Shown here piece after piece: positions 1 to 11,822 of a stretch of DNA of 64,000 nucleotides. The position numbers were made by a program, and so were the translations under genes. The number at the start of each line of letters is the position of its first letter. Positions within the stretch are counted from its first letter, which is position 1. The stretch comes from Brachypodium distachyon (Eukaryota > Streptophyta > Magnoliopsida > Poales > Poaceae): the NCBI RefSeq assembly GCF_000005505.3, contig NC_016132.3, forward strand, positions 16,668,501 to 16,732,500, read 5' to 3'. The notes below the pieces were generated by a model. It was not told where the DNA came from and did not search any database. It saw only the letters and a list, made by a program, of their open reading frames with translations.

Positions 1-326
1 AAATTTTGTGTGTCGAAAATATTTTTCTCCCCGTCACCGCGTGAATGCACTTCTTATCCGAACGATTGATCCACTCCGCACGGATCGTAAAGCAAACAAC
101 CCCTCGTGCCCCCCTCCCGGGCGCCTGCCAGCCTGACTGTCTCTGTGTCTCCGCCTTCTCGAAACCGCGACAGCCCCTTTGGTAAAAAAAAGAAAAACGC
201 GACAGCCCCCCGATCCACGCGGGCTTTCAAATTCCCCACCCAATTCCAAACCCTTCCCGACCGTTAGCCACGCCACCCAGCACCCTCCTCCCATCCCATT
301 CCCCGCGGCCCCTCTCTCGCCGGGCA

Positions 327-2389
327 ATGCAGAGAAGCCAGGGAGCCGCCACCAAGTCGGCGGCGCGGCGGCGCCCCCTCCGCGTGCTCTCCGGAAACAG
401 GGCGCCCCACCCGCCGCCGGGTTCCCTCCGCCGCAAGCCCGCCGCTTCCCCTTCCACTTACCCCGCGGCGGCTGCGGCGGCGGCCGCGGCCGGACCGGCG
501 CTCGACCGCCTCCTCCTCGCCCGCTCCGACCTCGCAGGGCTCGTATCCCAGGTCGAACCCTACCCCCGCTTTCTTCCACCTGCGCTCGAAACCCTAACCC
601 CTCTGTTTCCAGTTTTTTACTTGTGTGCTAACTTCTGTATAACTTCAAATCGGTGGAGTCGTTGAGTATTATGTTTTTCGTTTCTGCTTTTTGTTACCAC
701 TGGTCTGAACTGATATTGGATGGGAGAACAGTTTCTCCAAATAAAATTACAGAGCTCATATATTTATGTATGTGGATTGAAATGTTAAACACTTGTTTGT
801 TCTTTGAATTGGTTTGTAACTTGCTAATTCCTTAATCGGCTATGCAGCACGTAGATCTGTACTGTTAGACATGAGCTGACCATACTTTTATGTTTTTCTT
901 CACTTAGATTGACGAATTGGTCTCTAGTGCCCTCCGATGCCAAACTATATCAACAAGAGGGGAACAAGAGATAGCATCTTTCAGTTGCTTCTTATCAGAC
1001 ACTAATTCTTCTTTGAAGGTGAGCACTATCTTCCATTTTTCTGGGCAAATAGGCATGAACATGAGCCCTTATATTCTAGCTCTCATCATCACTGTTTTTG
1101 TTCTTCTTGTGCAGCAATGGTCTTCAAGGCTTAAGGAAGCACTTGAAGCTTCTCCAGACAAAAGTGAAGATGTCTCAAAGCACACTGTGGGAACCTGTTC
1201 AGTTTCTGCTGCAAAAGGGAATGGCAAGTTGTTTCCCCGCAACAGTATGTTACCTTATGCGGTCCCGGCAATGACGCCTTCACACAACTTGGTCTGCAGC
1301 AACAGCAACTTACCTGAGGATGACCTGATTGTTTCGCCTTCACCTCTTGTTTCATGGCGTCCTGGGTCATGTATGGTCGAGAGTGGAAAGCAGTTATTTC
1401 TCTTGACACCATTGCCAAAAACAAAAGCATGCTCCTCCAGGTGCCCAAGTTCATCCAAAACAGAGTTGAAGGCGACAGCCGGCATGGATGAGTTGAATCT
1501 TCCCAATTTACCTGTTTGGAAACTAACCATTTCTGATGACAATCGTCCTGATCTGGAGCAAAGTGTGCAAGTAAAGGAAGCAAGGGTTGGTGTCGCGACA
1601 CCTCATCTTACCTCAGCAAAGAAAGGCTCGTCAGAAGACAGACTATTTTCGCCTTTCAGTTTCTCAATTCAGAAGAGCAGGAGAGCTCTACCTAGTCCAT
1701 GCTTGAAGACAGCATTGCCAGGTAAAAAGCATGTGTTCTCGCCAATATCAGAGGGCTCAACAAAGGAAGATATTCTCAGCTCTGGACCAACTGATAGCAA
1801 CAAACCTTCTGGAGGCTCTGATGACATGCTGTCTGATGAAAAGGATCTGGCAACAAGGTACCCAGACCTGTATGGTTTCAATCAACCTACTGCAAATACA
1901 TGCCGAAGGAGAGAAGCTGACGTGGCTCTTGATTGGTTCTTGTCACCCCTCAAGACCTGTGTGTTAATGGATCCCAGTCCGACAGATGATAAGCCCATTC
2001 CAACTCCAGCAAGGCATGACAATAAGCTGGAGGGAAGACAGGAACTTTCAGATGACAGCCTCGTCCAAACTTCAGCAGTGCATAGCAAGGCCTTGATTGG
2101 TACTCCCTGGAGAGGCTTGGAAAACAAGAGCCCGAAGGGAGGACAGGGACTTCCAGATGATAAGCCCATCCAGACTCCGGCAGTGAATAGCAAGGCCTTG
2201 CTCGGTACTCCCTGGAAAGGGTTGGAAAGCACTAACCTGAAGGGAAGGCATGCTGGTGAAACTACTCTCAAGAGGGAACTCTGGACTAGATTTGAGGCGG
2301 TCTCTACCAACGAGCTGCACTTTGACAAATCACTCTTCCAGAAGTCAAATGGAAGGAGTTTCATCGACATGCTTGAGGAGGCCTCTTGA
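327..2389 (+). CDS. Unknown plant protein, 536 aa, three exons
   Basis: Exons 327-551, 908-1018 and 1115-2389 join at phase 0 through good GT...AG sites. The second intron happens to be open in frame, so a naive reading runs through it. The first 75 residues are Arg/Ala/Pro-rich; exon 2 and the start of exon 3 are predicted helical (around LKEALEASPDKSE); the rest is Ser/Pro-rich and probably disordered. Near the C-terminus a module recurs about every 40 residues: DDKPI-TPA, then KALIGTPWRGLE and KALLGTPWKGLE. The end (ELWTRFEAVSTNELHFDKS) looks folded and conserved. I do not recognise the family. A short helical N-terminus with a long Ser/Thr-Pro tail resembles kinetochore or cell-cycle adaptors, but that is only inference. 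The start is the first ATG in frame, in GC-rich 5' sequence typical of grass first exons. Confidence 0.75.
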
Positions 2390-3065
2390 TTCTAGAGTAG
2401 CAGGTGGCCACCTGTAAGTCTTTTTTCTGTTGTAGCTATGGGACTGGACAGTGAAATCCAATCCTTTGTCTATAAATGATACACCATGTATGAGTATGAG
2501 TGGCCAAAACCAAACTGAAATGATCCATGGATCATCAATGGGTTTCAAGTGTAATGGGCTTGTGTTCAAGTTGAAATTGGGGGGAGATGCCTACTGGCAC
2601 ATGGGGGTGGCTGCACCCTATTGCAAAATGCATTTCGTATTGATGATATTTTCTATTGTCCAACTGCATACTGCACAGTGCTGCCTGAATTTTCTGTTAT
2701 CGAATTCTATCTCTCTCTTTGTTCCTGTAAAAAAATTGTGTTAAATTCTATGAACCGTGCAAAGACCCACTGTAAAAAAGTTTTGTTCTGAAATCGTGTA
2801 AGAATTTGTAACACATGACATGACATTCGGTTCCATGTCTACTACTGTGCTTAATTTGAGTGTCGAAATGCAATTCAACATCTGGCCCTTGTCGTGTAAG
2901 GTTTCCTTGTTTATACCGCTACGATGGGAACATGAAAAATAAAGAGGCATAAGGACACAAGGATAATCCGGTGCTTTAGTGATTACTATGCTTTGTACCA
3001 TCTTAAAATAACACCAAAATGACAGCCTGTCAACATTTCAGATTTTTTGATACAAAGTTCAACAA
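2390..3065. other. 3' UTR and short intergenic stretch
   Basis: This holds the probable 3' UTR of the upstream gene. An AATAAA-like signal (aaaaataaagag) lies near 2935-2947. I see no further coding signal before the tRNA. Confidence 0.4.
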
Positions 3066-3138
3066 GCCCGTCTAGCTCAGTTGGTAGAGCGCAAGGCTCT
3101 TAACCTTGTGGTCGTGGGTTCGAGCCCCACGGTGGGCG
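3066..3138 (+). tRNA. tRNA-Lys(CTT)
   Basis: A 73-nt cloverleaf can be folded by eye. The acceptor stem GCCCGTC pairs with GGTGGGC, with discriminator G. The D arm is GCTCAGTTGGTAGAGC, which includes the A box. The anticodon arm is CAAGG-CTCTTAA-CCTTG, giving anticodon CTT (lysine, codon AAG). The T arm GTGGG-TTCGAGC-CCCAC contains the B box. There is no intron and no encoded CCA, as expected for a nuclear tRNA. A T-run terminator (tttttta) follows at about 3143. Confidence 0.97.
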
Positions 3139-3518
3139 CATGATTTTTTATCATTCCAATGCTTTTTACCGGGCGAGCCCATCTGCTTGTGCTGCAACCG
3201 TGCAAAGCCCAGACGCCAGGCTGAGCCCAGCAGGAGCACGTTACTTGTAGTGCTTATTTCAAAGGCTTGCTAGTAGAAAGAAAAGAAGGCTGGGCTCAAT
3301 GAACAAAATTGAATGACTCTGCTTTTGCGGTGTTATTTACAACAACAATGAAGAATTAACTATGAACAAGTCCCGGCGGAAAAAATTACAAGCCTGTGCC
3401 TCCCCCAGCGGAATCAGCTGGCATCCATCCCATCCCAGCAAGTGAACACTGAATCATCTGGCATCCATCCCAGCAAGTGAACGCTCTACGCCTTATATCC
3501 GACTGACTGCCCAGTGCA

Positions 3519-6500
3519 TCACATGGCATCTATAGTCAGGGCAATTGGTTTCTGTACACGCCTCCGCTTTTTTCGCTTCAATAGAGGCTTCTTCGACGGA
3601 GGAGCCTTCCTGCTACCCAGCCTAAGTTTCCCGGATGGTTCGCCAGCGATCGGAGGCACATTCCTACCAGATGCTATCATCTGCTCTAGCAGCTCCCTGT
3701 GGTATGCCTGGGGGAATGTCAACAGCAGAAGAGATACTTGTAAGCTTTAACGTGTGTGCATCTAATGCCTGCCTGTAGGACGACACCCAGAATATAGGCT
3801 ACTTGCTCAGTAGTTGGGCTGTGCAGTAACCGCCAGGTAGTTGTCTGTCATGCATGCAAGAAACACGACAAGTATTTAGGAACGGAGGGAGTATTATTTA
3901 CCCAAGCATTTCTTGCATGCATGACAGACAACTACCTGGCGTGGTTTTAGTGCAACCACGACAAGTATTTAGGAACAGAACTGGACTGCTCTTAATACCA
4001 TACTCCGATGAGTGACTGACCACTTGTGATAGGAAGCTTGGTTTTAGTGCAACCACGACAAGTATTTAGGAACAAAGGGAGTACATTAGATCGGAGTAGC
4101 TGCGGTACCTGGACAACGAAATTGCGCCTTTCACAGTCTAGGAACATTTGGGGCATCCAGCCAACTTTAGCCCTTATTTTGTCCCGGACGGTGCTGAAAC
4201 TAATCTGATCCCTGGCAGTAAAACGGTCAACTTCATTGAACCAAAGGCATGTGAAGAGATTAGAGATGGGGACGTGTTCTCTGATGATCACGCATCCTTC
4301 AGGGACGTCTGCACAAAAGGGAAAAGAGTTAGGTTTGGGAACGGAACTGGACTGCTCTTAATACCATACACCGATGAGTGACTGACCACTTGTGATAGGA
4401 AGCTTGGCTGTAGAATAATGTGTAAGGCCCTCATTTCTGTAAAAATCTATTTGTTCATCAATTGATGAATTGTCATACTTTCCGGCAGCTTTATTAGCTT
4501 CAGCTTCTTCAAACACATCAAAACGTCTGTAGTGCCGAGATATCGCAAAAGTAGCATTCTTTCTCCAAAGAAACCTAAATGGTAGAATAAAGCAGTGAGG
4601 CCCATCATTACAGATGATACGGATCCAGAAAGAAGAATTTCATGCAATAATCAGATAAGACATTTTGATATTAAATGATGAAAAACCTGCTCATTTTCTA
4701 ACCCACAAATTTAAAATATGGCAGATCCAAATTTAACATGACTATACATATCTGCAAGAATTCTCCTTAAGAATACAGGCACCAAGAAATAACGCATAAT
4801 AAACCAAGATCTCTACATCAACCATACCTCTCAAGTAATAAATAGGGATCCACAACAAGTTGAAGCTTTGCGTCTATCCAAATTGAATATCTCACATTTG
4901 GAAAAAGTCTATGGAGCAGAAGCTTCGGAATCTGCACCAATAAGGTATCTGTTCATTCGACATGCTCAAAAGAAATTCAATTCAACCACTAACTACAACT
5001 ACTTCAGAAGAAATTCAATTAGTAATGCCCAAGAATCAACATGAAAGGACAAAGTTGCAACCAGTCACACGCTAGAGCATGGTCCCCAAACTGAAACGAT
5101 GTAAGGTTTAAAGAGCGCCAAGGGAGGGCAAAAGAACATTTAACAGAATTTCTGGTAAACTGGTTAGCATATATTGTGTGTTTACGAGACACCCAATAAC
5201 TCAAGAGCATGTATTTGGTAAACTGGTTAGCACGTTTTACTGAATTCCGAATATATGTTAAACAGGTTTGGAACACATACTGACCATATCACCTTATCCC
5301 TTTTCTTCGTTTATCTAGTTAATATTTGATTTAAGTATTCAGTTTCATCTTGAATTTCACATGATGTGATAATCCTGTGACTGCGTATCTAATACCTAGT
5401 GCAAATTACTACACCATTTACATAGGCAATGTATCACATCAACTGCTCTGTACTTGCCACCAAGACTGGAAATATCCAGTATGTGGCAGCATTAAGGTAC
5501 TTTCTGTTCTAAAAAGGAGCTTCATGTGCTTATATTAGGTACTATATCAGATATGAGGTTTACTTTCTACAAATGTACTTATACGTAGTAGCAGATAGCT
5601 AGACATTCCAAGGACATAACAACATTGAAAGAGATATAGTTCATAAGAATGGCACCTTCCCCGTACGCCGTGGATCTTTATAAGGGAGGTTTTGAACGAC
5701 TACTAGCCTCCATATGCCAATTTTATTATCTCTGTACAGTGAACTAGAATTCTTGACATAAGCATTCGTTTCTTCATCCACAAACATATAGAAACATGCA
5801 TTTTCCTTCGCTAGTTCACTGACATTCCTTGGATGTTGAATCATATCATAATTCCCTGGGAAACAGTAGCAATTCATGAGCACATAGATTGAATGCAACC
5901 ACAGCTAGGACTATTGGTAAACAGTTCTGGTTACCGAAAATAGCAGAAGCTACAACTAGCCCACGGCATTGCTCCATCTCTAGCAGATCATCATTGTTGA
6001 TGTCGAATCCAGTACCTTGGCCAGGTTTCTTTCCTCTAACAAAACTGGTAAAAACAGCGCAAACATTTTACACCAGCATTCACATTCAGAGTTTAGAGAT
6101 TAAGTTTTTTGAGAAGCTAAGGAATTATTCTGGTATTCTGGATCATGCAACATACCCACAGTGAACAGTCATTGAATTGGTAATGTCAAAAGATTTATTT
6201 CTCTGCTCCAGGGATAGATACCCTCCAAATGCAGAGCCCCGATTTGAGAAATTTGCAGTCGTGCTATCTTCAGCAACATAATTTAAGATCTCAAGGACAG
6301 GAGATTGGGAAGCTTGTAGAGGCATCAGAGCAAATGCCTGATCAACGGAGACATAGCAAACAGGGCATGCTACAGAGGAAATGAGAAGAGATCATACAGT
6401 AAGTGGCATGTTAGGAACAAAAACAAAATGTGATGCTAAATACAAAAAATGCCAAGAACTAAACTCACGTCGTGGTCCAGTGCGTTTCTTATCAAACAGA

Positions 6501-7598
6501 GTAGGAGGAACTGCGAAACCTTCACAAGGATGATTTGTAAAGTTCGCAAATGGAAGAAGCAGCTGATTCGGATGCTCAGTCTCGTTAACACCACTAGCAG
6601 AGTATTGGTCCTGGGAACTCATCAGAGGCCTTGTTGTGCTGGGGTACACAGAATTTTGTATAGCATTCGTGACTTCATAGTTACTAGCAATGATAATTGA
6701 AGAAGTATTGTCATCTGAAATAACATACAGTACAAAATAGGGTCAGTGTCCATACTTTCAAAGAGCATCGATTTTCATATAAAGCAAAAGTTATTTTAAA
6801 TTTGTTGACTCTTGGAGAAAGCAGAATACATGTCCGAGTATCCCCTTAAAAAAACATGCAACATGAGCAGCAGGTACACAATGAAGACTTCTGGTAAGCA
6901 CAGAACTTCGATATTTGGCCTTCCCGAGTACCCCAGTAACAAAAAATCGATTACTATGTGATGAAGTACCCACATAATGAAGATGTCATCTAAGGCTGGA
7001 CTTACACAGCTCAGCGGAGCTAAACCCTGGCATCTGAAACCTATCGGACCACAGACAGCTAGCAATCAAAACCAACGAATAGGTAATATCAAACTATCGA
7101 GAGCAATAATACTAGGACGTGGGAAGGATCACGCAATCTACACGAACAGCATACTATCGCTCAAAACATCTTCAACTCCAAAAAACGAATCAGAATTTCG
7201 TAAACGCCAGCTGCGTGACCTGAACACGCTGCAAAACGGCGCGCATTCGCTACGGCCGGGAGCAGAGAGTGGAGAGCGCGCGCAGGAACAGAGCAGAGCT
7301 GCGGCTGCGGTTAGCGGTGGCGGAGTACCGAAAAAAACAAAGCAGAGGGATGGAGAGACGCGGACGGACCTTTGGCGACGGCGAAGAGGGAGCAGAAGAG
7401 GGCGGCGGAGGCGACGGCGAGCAGCAGCAGCAGGCCTGCCCCGCGGCGACCGACGAGGCGCAGCGCGCGGTGGAGCAGCTGCAGGCGCTCCTTCTCCCCG
7501 CGCCAGCCCCACCCCCTGGCCCCGGCCTTCCTCCCGCCGCCGGCCGCCAGGGAGCCGCAGCTCCCGGTGCGCAGCCCCAGCGACGCCGCGCCGCTCAT
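3519..7598 (-). CDS. DUF616 / MUCI70-TOD1-type Golgi glycosyltransferase-like protein, 559 aa
   Basis: Nine exons read 7598-7370, 6714-6469, 6369-6156, 6044-5935, 5855-5656, 4931-4828, 4574-4387, 4308-4109 and 3707-3519. All phases agree and no internal stop is seen. The start MSGAASLGLRTGSCGSL matches the MSG/MTG-xSLGxRTGSxGSL opening I recall for this family. One transmembrane anchor (about residues 53-74, GAGLLLLLAVASAALFCSLF) implies a type II Golgi protein. The DUF616 domain follows: a PCPVCYVSVDQA cysteine motif, SMTVHCG, VVASAIFG, ENACFYMFVDEET, IGIWRLVVVQNLPYKDPRR, HRLFPNVRYSIWIDAKLQL, ISRHYRRFDVFEEAEANKA and EHVPISNLFTCLWFNEVDRF. The tail is basic (KRKKRRR). MUCI70 acts in seed mucilage pectin/xylan synthesis in Arabidopsis and TOD1 in turgor control; which subfamily this belongs to is not resolved. 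Confidence 0.92.
3832..3940. repeat. Perfect 32-bp inverted repeat around a Stowaway end, inside intron 8
   Basis: The arms 3832-3863 and 3909-3940 are exact reverse complements (gccaggtagttgtctgtcat... and its complement). The 45-nt loop holds a Stowaway-type end (cacgacaagtatttaggaac, ggagggagta). It lies in the last intron of the DUF616 gene. Confidence 0.9.
3972..4041. repeat. 70-bp copy of the exon 7/intron 7 border placed in intron 8
   Basis: 3972-4041 repeats 4338-4407 with only a few mismatches. On the minus strand it includes the last bases of exon 7 and its 5' splice site (CACAAGTG|GTCAGT). The copy is flanked on both sides by the same transposon end (gtgcaaccacgacaagtatt), at 3951-3976 and 4047-4075. 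Confidence 0.85.
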
Positions 7599-8596
7599 CG
7601 CCTCCTCCGCCCCACCACCCTCATCCCAATCGCCGCCAGATCACGCCGCCAATCCGAGCCCGCGAGATCCCCCGCCGCAGAGGAACCGGATCGGGGGGTG
7701 AGCCGAGCCCGCCGCGCAGGAGGGGCCAATTAACCCGCGGGCGAGGGAGGCGCGCGATGGGAGCGCAGCAGTAGCGATCCGGGTGGGTGGGTGGGGATTA
7801 GGAGGAGCGCGGCGAGGGGATTTGCCGGTCCGGAATGGGAGCACCCGAGCCCGAGGTAGGTGCCCCGCGTCCGCTAGCGAAGCATGTGAAATCCTCGCGC
7901 GTGGGCGTGGCGTGGGCAAGACGACGAGACCAGAACGCGCTTGGAGATTGACGGACTGTTCCTTCCTTCCTTTCTACTGCCCCCGCCACCCACTGGCGGT
8001 GGTGCTCTCTGGTCTCCTCCTCGACCTCGTCTGCTTCCTTGTTCCTTCCCAGTGGCTGCGGTTAGAGGCGGGGCGATCACCGACGCGAAGCTTTGAGCGG
8101 CGACGGGCGGGGGCCCGGATCTCACCTGCCGGCGGTTGGGATGGATAGAAAACTATTGCTGGTGTGTGTACTTGGTGGATCGGCGTGACGGTGCCATTTG
8201 CCGCTGCCAGATGGGATTATGGGGGCGAGGGCGGAGCACGTGTGGAGGCTTGGTGCAAAAGCGAGAGCGTTCTTCTGGACTGGACGTGGGAGCGGCACAA
8301 ACAAGTGATGAATGGCCGCCCGCCCGCCCGCTCCCTTTTCAGTTGATTAATTATTGGATTTGGGGGTGTGGACTTGTCTGAAAATGACGTTTTATCGGCC
8401 AGGGGTGCGCCGATGCTTCTTCCTCGGACTTGTCTGCTTGGGTGATTACTCATTAGTGATCATTAGGTTCCTAAGCATGACGCGTCGGAATCTAATAACA
8501 AAGGGTAGATTTTTCATTATCACTCACACAGCAGGTAAGCGCAGCACAGAAGAAGAAGTCACCATTGAGGCATCGACCGAGTCATGAAGTTAGTGG
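7599..8596. other. GC-rich promoter / 5' region of the DUF616 gene
   Basis: This is a CpG-rich stretch (7599-8150) followed by ordinary sequence. The open frames here are low-complexity Arg/Pro/Ala strings without family similarity. I read it as 5' UTR and promoter of the minus-strand gene, possibly with an unrecognised first noncoding exon. Confidence 0.4.
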
Positions 8597-8800
8597 AGTA
8601 TATCATTTCCAGGATCCCTTAATCCAGTTAAAAGAGGATTCTAAATGGATAGATGTCTTCGATTTTCACTGGAGATTGGGAATTGATGGACTTTCATTAG
8701 GATCCATTTTATTGACAGGATTTATCACTACTTTAGATACTTTAGCTGCTTGGCCTGTTACCCGGAATTCGCGATTATTCTATTTCCTGACGGTAGCAAT
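8597..8800 (+). pseudogene. ndhD: Nuclear plastid insertion (NUPT): fragment of ndhD
   Basis: The translation [58 protein letters not shown] is the N-terminal part of the plastid NAD(P)H dehydrogenase subunit NdhD as found in grasses. It is an internal scrap of about 200 bp with no start codon of its own. Two codons appear missing after YHFQ, where I recall a Leu-Glu pair. The reading degrades after FYFL. Codon use is AT-rich, unlike the neighbouring nuclear genes. It is almost certainly non-functional. Confidence 0.9.
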
Positions 8801-9437
8801 ATAGTAAAACCCTATCTGATTCAGGATTGATATCTAGCTTGCACGCATGCTAAGCGCATAATTATATATGTGAACGTATGCGTCTCTCCGACGGTCAAAA
8901 AACCGTTCAGTTTATTGTCACAGAAAAGGTTTCATTTGTGACTTGTGAGAGCTTTTGTAACTTTTTTTTCTCCAAAATTAGAAGAAACTACAGTTAGTGC
9001 AATAATCCACAGGGAAAACTATCGTTAGCACCACTGCTCTATTTTTTTTTGAAAAAAAAATAGATTACGTGGTTTCGTGGGCTCTTGGACTGAATCTCGG
9101 CAGTCCTGGCCTCAGGGTTTCCAAGTGGGCATTTTTACTGGGCTGTTCCTTGTTGAAACAATCCAAGCCCGTATAAAAGCCTGACCCAATTTGACATTCA
9201 TGCAGATCCAACCAAAGTTTTTCTTAACGTAAACTCGACCAAGTTAAAAACAATTCGACGTAAATTCAACCAAACTTATGAATCAATATTTCTTGTGTAA
9301 TATTGTGCTGGCCTACAGACATAGTGCATCCACCATCAATCACATACGGGATTTCTAAAATTTGTTTTGTCAAGATTTTTTTTTTGAAGTTTGGTTTGTC
9401 AAAGGTTTTTGCAAAGATTACGTATAGTCTCTTGCTC
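8801..9437. other. Intergenic, no gene seen
   Basis: AT-rich DNA with several A/T homopolymers (for example 9042-9061, 9379-9387). Nothing coding is supported. Confidence 0.4.
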
Positions 9438-9830
9438 TTTTTTTTTTTCAAGAATGCAATCCAGCGGGTGCATCATCAGATTAAGAAGGAGAGGCCAGAA
9501 GGCTAGTTACAACACCGCGTAGCGGTTACAACGCCACCAAGTGGCCAAATCTAACAAAAAGAACTAAGTAGCGTCCAGCAACCCACTCGCCAAGGCGGCC
9601 GCGAGCGACAACCCGCTCTTAAGCAGCCCAGCACTCTCCCACCTCGCCGTTTCCTCGCGAACAAAAAGATGCACTACCCGAACCGAAGAAGTAGCTCCAT
9701 TGAAGACCACATCATTCCTGTGACGCCAAATGGCCCAAAGCACAAGGGTGACCGCCGTCCGACACCGCCGTCCGATAGCTCTTAATCACCGCTCGAGGCC
9801 CCGTAATGCCGGCCCACCACTCTAGGCCTC
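9438..9830 (-). mobile_element. Truncated LINE 3' end with poly(A)
   Basis: On the minus strand the sequence reads LVLWAIWRHRNDVVFNG, SSVRVVHLFVREETARWES, then a stop and a 3' UTR ending in a poly(A) run, seen as poly(T) at 9438-9448. The LWAIWRHRNDVVF pattern is the C-terminal tail of plant LINE reverse-transcriptase ORFs. Upstream (about 9760-9830) EWWAGITGPRAVIKSY lies in another frame, so the copy is frameshifted and 5'-truncated. Confidence 0.75.
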
Positions 9831-9890
9831 CAGTCCTGGCAATTCCACTGTCTCTTGCTCTCTAATCCATGTGCTCTTCTAGTGCCATTA

Positions 9891-11521
9891 TCTATACCAA
9901 TATATTAAATTGGAGTTGGTGGTGATGGTACAGACGTCACGGTAGGTCTTTTCATCAAAATTACGAGGGATATGCCACTCTTGCACGAGAAAAAAAACGT
10001 TTCACTGAGCTGTTGTGAATCCCTACAAAAAGAAGGCCTCCCGCATCCGAGCCGTCCACGGCACGACGGCACCCCCGCGGCAGCGCCTCTCCCGGTCGCG
10101 CTGATGAGCTCCCCGTGGCACAGCGCCGGCGACGTCCCTGGCTCCCTGCAACGCGACATGCTCATCCCTCCCCACGCGGCGGCGCGGACGAGCTCCCCAT
10201 GGCACAGCGCCGGCGACTTTCCTCAGTTTCCTGCAACGCGACATGTCCATCCCTCCCCACGTGGCGGCGTGGACGAGCTTCCCTGTCCCCGTGGCACAGC
10301 GCCAGCGACTTCTCTACATCGCCCTTGCCTCGCCCCCGCCCCGCTGCTCGACGCCTGGCGCGTACCCGTTTCTGTGCCCATCGGCGGGCAAGTCACCACG
10401 TGGCTGCCCGCTTGCCCGCGTCCCTTCACGCGCCCGACTGCGCCTACCGCCCAAGCCTCGCCCCCGCCCCGCCGCCCGATGCCTGGCGCGTGCCCGCCAG
10501 TGATCAAGCCGCCACGCCGTCGCGGCCTGTCACCGGCAACCAAGATCCGACTAGACCGCGTGCCGCCGCCTCCAACCCCGAAGCCGCGTCTCCATTGATC
10601 TGGCCGCCATCCAACCCGACACACTGTTGTCGAATCTGACCGCCGACACCCTCGAACCCCTAATCATCTCCTATGTCCCGATACGCATCCCCTGTAGAGG
10701 ATGATGGGTGTTATGCTGCATCCACCCGCCCCACCGGCTTCCTCCAGGAGGCCACAACTATCCATGCCCGTCGCTTAGCTCGTCACGAGAGCCTGCGGCC
10801 GATGCCTCGCTCCAAGACGGAGGCAAACTATTTTGCATGCGGTCGCCCGGCAAGTCCATCACTCCAGCCCTCAGAATCCCAACGCCTTGCTCCAAGATAG
10901 CTATGGTGAGAAGCTCAATCTTTTCTATGGACGGATTCATATTCTTTTTGGCCATGCATGCGAGTTGTTCGATGAAATGCTCAATAAAGGGGAGTTTCTT
11001 AAAGGAAGACAAAGTGGTTTTAGTTAGTTGGTTAGTTGACATCTCTGTGCTCATGTCTGAAGGATCATCTGGAGTTCAGCTCTTTTTTCTGTTTTGAGAT
11101 GCCTGTTTCGTCGTGTAGTTTTATAGTTTACAAACATGTTCAGGGTGTACTATCACTCAATGCAAAGTAACGAGCTTATAGTCATTAGTTTGGGCATATT
11201 CATGTGTTTATTTTGATTTTCTAGCTGTATTTTGGTATTGAAATTTGAGATATTCCATTTTATTTCCTTTTCCATTTTTGTGTGCTGGGGTTATCTTTTT
11301 TTCTTGTATTAATTCATCGTCCTAAAAAAAATTCTCATGGAAGAGACTCCACATGGAATGTCAGAATTGGAAAGAACGGTGCTCTATGTTTGGTGGGGCA
11401 AAATTTCCCCGCGAGTTTGCAACAACAAAGAAAGAAGATACAAAGCCATGCTGGCGGCAAAGATCAATATTTTTCAGGCTTCACGAGAGTATTCCGTAGT
11501 AACGCACGGGTTTTTAACTAG
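9891..11521 (+). mobile_element. Candidate non-autonomous Helitron, 1631 bp
   Basis: The element begins TCTATACCAATATATTAAA and ends ...GCACGGGTTTTTAACTAG, the TC...CTRR termini of grass Helitrons. It sits between A (9890) and T (11522), the expected AT target without target duplication. A short GC-rich potential hairpin (ccgt...acgg) lies about 11 nt before CTAG. The inside carries a 600-bp GC-rich block with imperfect internal repeats (ATRH-HPSPRGG-DELP in one frame), resembling captured exon sequence, and no Rep/helicase. The 3' hairpin is weak, which limits confidence. Confidence 0.6.
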
Positions 11522-11822
11522 TTAGACATAATATATATGTTGCCCTTCAAAGTTCCAACTTCAAGGCCAAGCTCGACAACAACACATGCGACCAAATCCG
11601 GGCTATCTGATCCACGCCCTTGTTCGCAAGCTCCATCATCAAGGGACAATTCAAACGTACACTGCTCAATTCAAATCCAAGTCTCTAGAAAAAAAACACT
11701 TACAGAACAACTGCAACAGAACAAATTAACCTAACGGAGTACTACATTCGAATTCATCTCCCACACGCTTCACTAAACCCTAATCCATTTATTCGAGAGC
11801 GAGTCCATGGCGACCGCATCGA

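Noticed and set aside
7783..8148. 121-codon plus-strand frame upstream of the DUF616 gene
   Set aside because: GC-rich promoter or leader sequence of the opposite-strand gene; no similarity.
9972..10598. Long GC-rich open frames on both strands
   Set aside because: Low-complexity Pro/Arg/Ala composition with internal DNA repeats inside the Helitron candidate; no domain and no consistent frame.
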